NCBI GenBank assembly: GCA_022781015.1
Contig: JALEUF010000064.1
Span: 1-8,441 of the forward strand
Reading direction: 5' to 3'
Source of the DNA: Caryophanales bacterium
GTDB taxonomy: Bacteria > Bacillota_I > Bacilli_A > RFN20 > CAG-826
Length of the DNA: 8,441 nucleotides
Positions 1-5,821 of the stretch are shown here, piece after piece (positions within the stretch are counted from its first letter, which is position 1; every line of letters begins with the position of its first letter). The translations under genes were made by a program, and so were the position numbers. Under the pieces are notes generated by a model that did no database searches, had not been told where the DNA came from, and saw only the letters and a program-made list of their open reading frames with translations.

Positions 1-44
1 TAAGAATGATATTTGGCCAATCCATAAATAAAAACAATAGGCAT
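1..44 (-). CDS. Possible 5' end of a gene truncated by the window edge
   Basis: Reading leftwards, an ATG at 44-42 opens 14 codons (MPIVFIYGLAKYHS) that run off the window without a stop. It is preceded by AAGGG (minus strand, 56-52) seven bases before the ATG, one of the clearer Shine-Dalgarno sequences in the window. It lies 35 bases downstream of the HAD gene's stop, on the same strand, so it would be the next gene of that transcript. The start is hydrophobic, but 14 residues are too few to assign a family. Two plus-strand frames are also open at the edge and could instead be the tail of a convergent gene (one ends at a TAA near 66-68); nothing else supports those. Confidence 0.42.
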   Translation of the reverse strand, partial: MPIVFIYGLAKYHS

Positions 45-79
45 AATATAACCCTTATCAAGAACTAAACAAACAAAAA

Positions 80-733
80 TCAAAGATTATAGTTAGATAT
101 ATATAAATCAGCGATTTCCCTTATTTCTTTTTCTTTATCTAAAGAAGCTTTTTCTTTTACTCCAACTACTTTATATCCAGCCTTTTTAGCAGTCCTTATA
201 CCAGTTAATAAATCCTCGAATACAATGCATTCGCTAGGAACTAAGCCAAAGCTATCCGAAATGTGTAAATAGATCTCTGGGCTACCTTTATTAGTCTTCA
301 ATTCATTAACAGTAACGACTTTAGAGAAATATTTATAAATATCATGATGCTTTAATACCAATTCGGTCAGTTCCAAGGAATTAGAAGTCGCGATACCCAT
401 CTTTATATTCTTTGATTGCAGGTATTCTAGAAATAATTTAACCCCTTCTTTTAAAGGAACCTTATATGCATATGCTTCTTTAGCCATATCAAGCCAAATA
501 GAAATAATTTCATCTTCGTTTTCTTTTAGGTTATATCTAGATTTTGTATAGGCCGCTATTTCTTTTAAACCCTTATGTCCTATTTCTTTTTGGTAATCTT
601 CTTCAAAAGGAAGATCATGCATCTTAAAGAATTCCTTATCGATATCACTCCAGACATTCATCGAATCAATAAGAGTACCATCAAGGTCGAAAATTATTGC
701 TTTGCTATTATCTACTAGTTCTTTTAATCCCAT
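80..733 (-). CDS. HAD-superfamily hydrolase, beta-phosphoglucomutase-like sugar-phosphate phosphatase
   Basis: Cytoplasmic 217-residue HAD hydrolase, a normal length for the subfamily with a small helical C1 cap. All four HAD motifs are visible. Motif I is FDLDGT with nucleophile D16 and acid/base D18. Motif II is T116 in GIATSNS. Motif III is K149, in an NKGSPEIYL segment that matches the usual GKPxPDIYL. Motif IV is E173-D174 in FEDLLTGIRTAKKAG, which binds magnesium. The cap spans roughly residues 24-95. Relatives dephosphorylate small sugar phosphates or interconvert beta-glucose 1- and 6-phosphate; the substrate cannot be read from sequence. Its place beside a GDP-mannose enzyme and glycosyltransferases hints at a nucleotide-sugar or hexose-phosphate role, which is inference. 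The start fits the family, with motif I beginning within the first 20 residues, but no Shine-Dalgarno sequence precedes it. The stop is TGA. Confidence 0.9.
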   Translation of the reverse strand: MGLKELVDNSKAIIFDLDGTLIDSMNVWSDIDKEFFKMHDLPFEEDYQKEIGHKGLKEIAAYTKSRYNLKENEDEIISIWLDMAKEAYAYKVPLKEGVKLFLEYLQSKNIKMGIATSNSLELTELVLKHHDIYKYFSKVVTVNELKTNKGSPEIYLHISDSFGLVPSECIVFEDLLTGIRTAKKAGYKVVGVKEKASLDKEKEIREIADLYISNYNL

Positions 734-744
734 AACAATAGGAA

Positions 745-772
745 ATTATAAATTAAAGAAATATTCAGTCCA
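745..772 (-). promoter_or_regulatory. Promoter of the HAD gene, giving a nearly leaderless transcript
   Basis: On the minus strand a perfect TATAAT (750-745) follows a 16-base spacer after TGGACT (772-767, four of six matches to TTGACA). The -10 box ends 11 bases before the ATG at 733, so transcription would begin within a few bases of the start codon. That agrees with the lack of a Shine-Dalgarno sequence there. Confidence 0.5.
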
Positions 773-830
773 TATTTATTAATTAAAACAAACAATAGCT
801 AAAGTCAAAAATTGCTAGAAGAAAAAATAG

Positions 831-849
831 AAAAACTTAAATGGTTTTT
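831..849 (-). terminator. Weak candidate terminator after the ManC-GT4 operon
   Basis: Just past the GT4 stop, the minus strand reads AAAAAC, a seven-base loop, then GTTTTT, followed by a T-rich stretch (CTATTTTTTC). The stem has only one G-C pair, so it is weak. It is the only hairpin I see in the 131-bp gap (734-864) that could separate this operon from the HAD gene; read-through is likely. Confidence 0.22.
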
Positions 850-864
850 AATCCAACTGAAATA

Positions 865-2004
865 CTAAGAATCTAATTTATCAAAAATATCATCAAGGGT
901 CTTAACGAAATGTTCTTTAGAGAATAAAGTTAGGGCTCTTCCTTTTGCCCCCTCAGATAGCTTTTTATATAAAGCTTCATCATGAAGCAACTTATTAATA
1001 TTGTCGGCATAGGATTTAACATCTTCATTAGGTGCTTCTAATCCAGTTTCGTTATTTATATTAACGTAATTGACTCCGGATCCCTTGATAGTAAAAGTAA
1101 GGGCAGGCTTACCAAAATAAAGTGCCTCTGCAAGAGAAATTCCAAAAGCCTCATTTCTAGTAATCGAAGGGAATGCGAACAAATAACAAGCGTCTAAATA
1201 GGCATTTATCTCTTCATCTTTAATAATCCCTAGGAATTCAATGTTTTTATATGGGGCTGCTAGCTCTTTTAATTCATTTGTAAGTTTCCCCTTGCCTGCG
1301 ATAAGTATCTCTACTTCATCTTGATTTAGATATTTATCTGATTCGATTAAATACCTTAAGCCCTTATATTTAACATGCCTTCCAAAGAAGAAAATAATTT
1401 TCTTACCCTTATATTTTTCTTTTATTTGGTTAGATAATTCCTTTTGGGAAGAAGTAAATTCAAGCCTATCATCCCCTACTTTTAAAGGCAAAACCGCTAC
1501 ACGTCCCTTATATTTTGGTAGGAACGAAGTATCTTTTAAATAATTTGGGGAAGTCGCGATTACTAAATCTGCCCTTTTTAATAAAGCTTTTGTCTGAGGG
1601 ATAAAAAGAGAACGTAATAACTTTTGCTTAACTATATCCATGTGCCAAAACAAAAGGAACTTGCCTTTGAATTTATATTTCTTCATGGCCTTTAATAAAA
1701 ATGCAGCGGCATATGGATTAGGATAATCGAAATGGATGATGTCAGGCTTAAAATTCCTAAAGGCATCATCTAATAATTTGCCATAATCTTTTGATAAAGG
1801 TTGGCTTGCGACTACTTTGAAAACGCTAGCGCGTACTACCCTTACCCCTTTATATATTTCATCAATAGTTTCGTCTTTATCATTAAAAGCCAAGACCATT
1901 TGGTCATATCTATCTTTCAGGGCATTGGCCATGTCAAAACAAACAGTCTCAATCCCTCCTATATATGGGGGATATCTTTTTGTAATATGAAGTAATTTTG
2001 GCAT
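865..2004 (-). CDS. GT4-family glycosyltransferase, probably for surface polysaccharide
   Basis: A 379-residue, two-Rossmann-domain (GT-B) retaining glycosyltransferase of family GT4, expected in the cytoplasm or at the inner membrane face. The N-terminal domain opens with LLHITKRYPPYIGGIE, whose GGIE turn is typical of GT4. It later has a WHMDIVKQK segment (120-128) whose His usually lies in the acceptor cleft. The C-terminal donor domain has FFGRHVKYKGLRYLIE, with R209 and K214 placed to bind the donor phosphates, and the EX7E motif E285-AFGISLA-E293. No membrane helix is seen. The ATG is one base after the ManC stop (TAA, A, ATG), so the two are almost certainly co-transcribed and translationally coupled; only a weak ribosome site (GAAGATAAATAA) precedes it. 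Coupling to a GDP-mannose synthase suggests a mannosyltransferase, but GT4 donor specificity cannot be settled by motif. The stop is TAG. Confidence 0.92.
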   Translation of the reverse strand: MPKLLHITKRYPPYIGGIETVCFDMANALKDRYDQMVLAFNDKDETIDEIYKGVRVVRASVFKVVASQPLSKDYGKLLDDAFRNFKPDIIHFDYPNPYAAAFLLKAMKKYKFKGKFLLFWHMDIVKQKLLRSLFIPQTKALLKRADLVIATSPNYLKDTSFLPKYKGRVAVLPLKVGDDRLEFTSSQKELSNQIKEKYKGKKIIFFFGRHVKYKGLRYLIESDKYLNQDEVEILIAGKGKLTNELKELAAPYKNIEFLGIIKDEEINAYLDACYLFAFPSITRNEAFGISLAEALYFGKPALTFTIKGSGVNYVNINNETGLEAPNEDVKSYADNINKLLHDEALYKKLSEGAKGRALTLFSKEHFVKTLDDIFDKLDS

Positions 2005-2005
2005 T

Positions 2006-3070
2006 TTATTTATCTTCGTTTACTTTCTTCATCAATAATTTTAAATCAGGCACCCTTGATTTAGAACATACAAGAACCTTTTTCTTAGATGCGACAATAA
2101 CCATATCACTCACGCCCAATAGACCTATTTCTACATCTCTAGATTCTGAAATGATAATGTTGTTATTAGAATCGACATTGAAGTATTTCGCCTTGACTGC
2201 AATATTGCCATCTTCGTCTTTTGGATAAAGTTCGTCAAAGGCAGAATATGATCCAACATCGTACCAACCGAAAGAAGAAGGGATTACAACAATGTTGCTA
2301 GCTTTTTCCATAATTGCATAATCGATTGAAATTGATGCAAAATGAGAGAAAACCGAACTTACTTTAGAATGTAATAAGCGCAAATCCGGAGTCTTTTTTA
2401 TTAAGGTTGATAATTCTAATAAGGTTTGGTAATGTTCATTTGAATATGATTTGAAGGCATCCATCAATGTTTCATATCTAAAGATGAACATTCCTGAATT
2501 CCATAGATATTCTTTTGAAGCAAAATATTCTTTAGCCTTCTCTAGGTTTGGCTTTTCCTTAAATCCAAGCGAAATAGAAGGGACGCCTAACTTATAATTA
2601 GGGCAATGGATATAGCCATATGCAGTTTCTGGTCTATTTGGGATTAATCCTAAAGTAACAATGGCCCCTTTACTTGCTTCCATAAAAGCTAAATCAAGAG
2701 TATCTAGGAAAGCATCTTCATCTTTAATAATATGGTCAGAATCCACTACTGCGATTAATGGATTGTCAAAATATTTGGATATAACCATGCATCCATATCC
2801 AATTGCCGCGGCTGTATCTTTTCTTGCAGGTTCAATAATTATTCTATCTGGATGCAATTCAGGGATTATTTCTTTTAAATGCTTAAGTTGGATTTCATTG
2901 ACCGAGACAAATATCTTATCTTGGTCCATTATCTTTCTTAATCTATCGTAAGCCTTCCTAACTAAAGGTAAATCATCAAATATGGAAAGGAATTGTTTTG
3001 GATTATTTGGAGTAGAAAGAGGCCAAAATCTTTCTCCATTTCCTCCTGCCATTACTAATCCAGTTAACAT
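2006..3070 (-). CDS. manC: Mannose-1-phosphate guanylyltransferase (GDP-mannose pyrophosphorylase)
   Basis: Makes GDP-mannose and pyrophosphate from GTP and mannose 1-phosphate in the cytoplasm. From ATG 3070 the protein is 354 residues, the length of the single-function form without the fused phosphomannose isomerase domain. Motifs in order: nucleotide-binding signature GGNGERFWPLST (9-20) with PKQFL (24-28); IIIEPARKDTAAAIG (77-91); metal-binding SDH (111-113); TLGLIPNRPETAYGYI (139-154); sugar-binding FKEKPN (170-175) and WNSGMFIF (190-197); ISIDYAIMEKA (247-257); and GWYDVGSY (268-275). The residue before SDH is Asp where Pro-Ala/Ser-Asp-His is usual, a mild divergence. The frame extends to a TTG at 3118, but those 16 extra residues match nothing in the family, whereas ATG 3070 puts the signature at the N terminus and has GAAGGG six bases upstream. 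First gene of the leftward operon, followed by a GT4. Confidence 0.93.
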   Translation of the reverse strand: MLTGLVMAGGNGERFWPLSTPNNPKQFLSIFDDLPLVRKAYDRLRKIMDQDKIFVSVNEIQLKHLKEIIPELHPDRIIIEPARKDTAAAIGYGCMVISKYFDNPLIAVVDSDHIIKDEDAFLDTLDLAFMEASKGAIVTLGLIPNRPETAYGYIHCPNYKLGVPSISLGFKEKPNLEKAKEYFASKEYLWNSGMFIFRYETLMDAFKSYSNEHYQTLLELSTLIKKTPDLRLLHSKVSSVFSHFASISIDYAIMEKASNIVVIPSSFGWYDVGSYSAFDELYPKDEDGNIAVKAKYFNVDSNNNIIISESRDVEIGLLGVSDMVIVASKKKVLVCSKSRVPDLKLLMKKVNEDK

Positions 3071-3076
3071 ATATCG

Positions 3077-3102
3077 CCCTTCAAGTCTCTTCGACACTCG
3101 AA
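3077..3102 (-). promoter_or_regulatory. Ribosome-binding site that fixes the manC start, with an upstream hairpin
   Basis: On the minus strand GAAGGG (3082-3077) lies six bases before ATG 3070 and decides the start over the TTG at 3118. Slightly further upstream the leader has a perfect five-pair inverted repeat, TTCGA-gtg-TCGAA (3102-3090). It could form a small hairpin close to the ribosome site; any regulatory role is speculative. Confidence 0.6.
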
Positions 3103-3186
3103 AACTATCGCACAGCAAGAGGGAAAAAGCAATACAACCACTGATTTTATCTTTGTAAAAACGCTAAAAAGGCAGGTCTATATATT

Positions 3187-3215
3187 TATATAAACCTAGA
3201 TTTTTACTAGGCCAA
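3187..3215 (-). promoter_or_regulatory. Candidate promoter of the leftward manC-GT4 operon
   Basis: The minus strand has TTGGCC (3215-3210, four of six to TTGACA), a 17-base spacer, then TATATA (3192-3187). Transcription would start near 3180, leaving a leader of about 110 bases before ATG 3070. The region is very AT-rich, so chance -10 boxes are common here. Confidence 0.35.
3195..3211. repeat. Inverted repeat CCTAG-N7-CTAGG in the divergent promoter region
   Basis: Perfect five-base arms CCTAG (3195-3199) and CTAGG (3207-3211) flank a seven-base AT loop. The repeat lies between the start points of the two divergent operons, inside the candidate leftward promoter and just before the -10-like box of the rightward operon. 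That is where a shared operator would sit. The arms are short, and CTAG is common in this window, so chance is a real alternative. Confidence 0.3.
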
Positions 3216-3219
3216 CATT

Positions 3220-3225
3220 TAAAAT
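3220..3225 (+). promoter_or_regulatory. Candidate -10 box for the flippase-GT4 operon
   Basis: TAAAAT (five of six to TATAAT) ends 11 bases before the flippase ATG, the same distance as the -10 box of the HAD gene. No good -35 is found 16-18 bases upstream. With no Shine-Dalgarno sequence before the ATG, a leaderless or very short-leader transcript is possible. A competing AT-rich box lies at 3181-3186 (TATATT). Confidence 0.3.
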
Positions 3226-3236
3226 TAACACTTGCT

Positions 3237-4736
3237 ATGGAAGAAAAGAAAGCACCAAGTCTAAAAATTAATATAATACTTAGCTTCGGTATCCAGCTAA
3301 TTACTTACCTAGTTCCGTTAATAAGCGCCCCATATGTAGCTAGAATACTTCTTCCTGATGGGGTCGGATCTTTTAGTTATGCTTATTCTATAACCACTAT
3401 ATTCGCGTTGCTTATTACCTGGGGCTTCCCTTATTTTGGAACAAGGAATATATCCAAGCTTAGGGATGATAAGAACGCCCTTTCTAATGAATTCTGGAGC
3501 GTGTTTTTCTCTAGGGCATTATTCTTTTTAGGATTAACGTCTGTTTTCTTTATCCTTTATTTCACCCATGCATTAGGAAATGTAGTCGATGATGTATTGC
3601 TATTAATATGTTCTTTATCACTTCTTAATGCCATGTTTGATATTTCTTATCTTTACCAAGGGTTAGAACAATTCAAATGGACTTCCTTAGCGACTTTCAT
3701 TTCTAGCCTTTCTTATTTAATTTGCATCTTTATATTTGTAAGAACTAAACAAGATTTATGGATATACACCTTAATTAAATCATTACAGGCGACGATACTT
3801 AATATAGTTTTATTTTGCTGTATCAAAGGGAAAATCAATAAGCCAGATTTCAAGCAGATAAATATCTGGAGAGTTGCCAAAGGAAGTGCCCCATTTTTAC
3901 TTCCAGTCGCCGCAATTCAAATCTGTACCTTATTAGATCAAGCAATGCTAGGCAATCTAGCCTCCACTTCTGAAGTAGGTTTTTATCAGCAGGCGACTAA
4001 AATTACATCATTAGTTACTAATCTAATCGCTGCTATTGCTCCGGTTATATTATCTAGAATTGCAATTTTATACAAAAATGGCGAGAAAAAAGAAATAAAA
4101 GAAAAGACTAGTACCATGTTTGAATTAGCCTTATTGATCGCGCTTCCTTCAATTGGAGGATTATTAACTGTTGGAGATAGCTTTATCCTAGCCTATTTTG
4201 GTTCAGACTTCTCTCCCGCCATCAATGTCTTATATGTACTTACCCCAACCGTGTTGTTCTTACCTATCGCATCTTTAATTACTTCTATATATTTCTTCCC
4301 GTATGGCAAAGAAAAACTAGTATCGATATTCTACTTTGTATCAATGGCATTAAACTGCATCCTTAATTATTTCTTTATAAAGCTTTGGGGAGCGTTCGGG
4401 GCAGGAATAGCCACGACTATATCTAATTTCGCCCTTGTCTTGCTTTGTATTATATTCTCGACTGAAGAAATAGATTATAAAGGGATATGCAAGAAAGCTA
4501 TTAAGCCACTTATATCATCAATAATCATGGCTTTAGTAATATTTGGGGTTAATCTATTAATTAAAGATTATATAACTAGAGCAACATTCAGGACTTTGGT
4601 TCTTTTCTTGGTGGGAGTAATTATCTATTACATATTCATTAGACTGACTAAAGAAGAATTGGTAAACACATTCGCGTTAAAGTTACGTAAGAAAATATTT
4701 AAAGGTAAGAATAAAGAAAATGAAGATAGCAATTGA
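3237..4736 (+). CDS. Wzx/RfbX-type polysaccharide (lipid-linked oligosaccharide) flippase
   Basis: A 499-residue integral membrane protein of the MOP superfamily, polysaccharide-transporter branch. It should move lipid-linked oligosaccharide from the inner to the outer face of the cytoplasmic membrane. About 14 hydrophobic segments can be marked, near residues 12-30, 48-66, 90-110, 116-136, 150-168, 176-195, 218-236, 255-275, 294-314, 330-350, 361-381, 386-406, 424-442 and 450-468. Family-like sequence includes PLISAPYVARILLPDGVGSF near residues 27-46 and LDQAMLGNLASTSEVGFY (233-250). The last 20 residues are a basic and acidic cytoplasmic tail. The start fits the family, with the first helix right after a short charged segment, but no ribosome site is seen. 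Its TGA stop lies 17 bases inside the next gene, so the two are coupled. The carried glycan is unknown. Confidence 0.92.
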   Translation: MEEKKAPSLKINIILSFGIQLITYLVPLISAPYVARILLPDGVGSFSYAYSITTIFALLITWGFPYFGTRNISKLRDDKNALSNEFWSVFFSRALFFLGLTSVFFILYFTHALGNVVDDVLLLICSLSLLNAMFDISYLYQGLEQFKWTSLATFISSLSYLICIFIFVRTKQDLWIYTLIKSLQATILNIVLFCCIKGKINKPDFKQINIWRVAKGSAPFLLPVAAIQICTLLDQAMLGNLASTSEVGFYQQATKITSLVTNLIAAIAPVILSRIAILYKNGEKKEIKEKTSTMFELALLIALPSIGGLLTVGDSFILAYFGSDFSPAINVLYVLTPTVLFLPIASLITSIYFFPYGKEKLVSIFYFVSMALNCILNYFFIKLWGAFGAGIATTISNFALVLLCIIFSTEEIDYKGICKKAIKPLISSIIMALVIFGVNLLIKDYITRATFRTLVLFLVGVIIYYIFIRLTKEELVNTFALKLRKKIFKGKNKENEDSN

Positions 4737-5757
4737 TTGTAGATATATTGGTAAATCCGGAATCGGAAGAGTTCTAGAAGGGTTTCTAGATAATCTAGAT
4801 TTCTCTAGAAATGAATATTATCTAATTGGAGATAAATCTAAATTAGAGAAATATCACCCTTTCTATATTTTTTCTGATTCTAGCGAGCCTTATTCTAAAA
4901 AGGGGATAATGACAAATTGGAAATATATAAATAAAAACTGCGATTGCATTTTTATCCCTAATTTCCTTATTCCATTTGGAATTAAGCTACCCGTGTATTC
5001 AATTATCCATGATTTGATATTCCTTGATTTAAAGCAAATAACAACGAACGGTTTTATTGATTATCAAATAAAGAAGACTTTATTGGCTAGATGTGCCTCT
5101 AAATCTAGACATATATTCTGTATCTCTAACTTTACTAAATCTAGATGCCTGCATTATTATCCAAAATACAAAGATAAATTTGAGACTAATTACATTTCTA
5201 TTGGTAAGCCAATCCAAGAATTTGATACTTCAAATATAAGCAAAAGAAACCAAATTACATATGTAGGTAATGTTAAGCCACATAAAGGTATCTTGGATTT
5301 ATTAAAAGTATATGAAGAACTAGGCGAAAATAAGCCGGTTCTTAAAGTAATTGGAAATAGAGAAAACTTCATCACAGGATTAAATATAGATGAATCCGAA
5401 TATAAAGATGTCACCTTCACTGGAGAAATAAATTCTTCTAACCTATACGAAGAAATCGCATCTTCTAAATACCTAGTCTTGCCTTCTAAATATGAAGGAT
5501 TTGGTTTGCCTCCTCTAGAAGCTTTATATCTAGGGACTGAACCTATAATTTCTTCGATTGAAGTATTTAAGGAAATATATTCTTCTTTCCCGGTTAAGTT
5601 CTACTCTTCTTTAGACGAACTAAAGGAAAAGATAATGGAAGAGCCAGATAAGATATCTTCTTCAATCAAGGAAGAAATATTAGATAAATTCAGCTTTGAA
5701 AGGTTTAGTACTTCTATAATCACCTATATAGAAAATGACTTTAAAAAGCAAAAATAA
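4720..5757 (+). CDS. GT4-family glycosyltransferase (mannosyltransferase-like)
   Basis: A 345-residue GT-B glycosyltransferase, cytoplasmic, at the usual length for short GT4 enzymes. The N terminus KIAIDCRYIGKSGIGR contains the glycine-rich loop (G11, G14, G16). IIHDLIFLD (95-103) is the family's HDL segment. The donor domain starts with TYVGNVKPHKG (180-190), the usual YVGNxxPHKN with Gly for the final Asn. The EX7E motif is E259-GFGLPPL-E267. Many close-looking family members transfer mannose or rhamnose in O-antigen or capsule synthesis; the donor is not provable here. The ATG lies inside the end of the flippase gene in another frame; only a weak AAAGG (4701-4705) sits well upstream, so translation probably depends on re-initiation. 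This gene is especially rich in CTAG (about 12 sites). A strong terminator follows it. It is not a recent copy of the GT4 at 865-2004. Confidence 0.92.
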   Translation: MKIAIDCRYIGKSGIGRVLEGFLDNLDFSRNEYYLIGDKSKLEKYHPFYIFSDSSEPYSKKGIMTNWKYINKNCDCIFIPNFLIPFGIKLPVYSIIHDLIFLDLKQITTNGFIDYQIKKTLLARCASKSRHIFCISNFTKSRCLHYYPKYKDKFETNYISIGKPIQEFDTSNISKRNQITYVGNVKPHKGILDLLKVYEELGENKPVLKVIGNRENFITGLNIDESEYKDVTFTGEINSSNLYEEIASSKYLVLPSKYEGFGLPPLEALYLGTEPIISSIEVFKEIYSSFPVKFYSSLDELKEKIMEEPDKISSSIKEEILDKFSFERFSTSIITYIENDFKKQK

Positions 5758-5771
5758 GAAGGTCATATAGT

Positions 5772-5803
5772 AAAATAGCATTCCACGAGGGAATGCTATT
5801 TTT
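5772..5803. terminator. Strong intrinsic terminator shared by two convergent genes
   Basis: A perfect 13-base-pair stem (left arm 5772-5784, right arm 5790-5802) with a five-base loop ACGAG. The right arm runs into TTTTT and then GTTTAAT, giving rho-independent termination of the rightward operon. Read from the other strand the stem is followed by TTTTACTATAT, so it can also end the lipoprotein gene, whose stop is at 5822. It fills most of the 64-bp gap. Confidence 0.88.
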
Positions 5804-5821
5804 GTTTAATGACTATTTAGA

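Noticed and set aside
780..808. TTGACT (minus strand, 808-803) as the -35 of the HAD promoter
   Set aside because: It is a good -35 by itself, but 16-18 bases downstream there is only TAATTA-like sequence with poor matches. The TGGACT/TATAAT pair nearer the gene is better.
1801..2228. Short plus-strand open frames of 64 and 76 codons near the GT4-manC junction
   Set aside because: They are antisense to two firmly identified genes, have no family-like motifs, and no ribosome site stands out.
2661..2951. Plus-strand open frame of 96 codons inside manC
   Set aside because: Antisense shadow of conserved manC sequence, with no independent support.
3071..3118. Longer manC with 16 extra N-terminal residues from a TTG at 3118
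   Set aside because: The extra residues match nothing in the family, the signature motif should lie near the N terminus, and ATG 3070 has GAAGGG six bases upstream.
80..4736. Use of the Mycoplasma code with TGA as Trp
   Set aside because: TGA ends the HAD and flippase genes at family-appropriate positions, and Trp is encoded by TGG where it was checked.
5190..5420. Minus-strand open frame of 76 codons inside the second GT4
   Set aside because: Antisense to the conserved donor domain, and shows no features of its own.
865..5757. The two GT4 genes as a recent duplication
   Set aside because: They share only family motifs; their N termini, lengths and donor-domain sequences differ widely.
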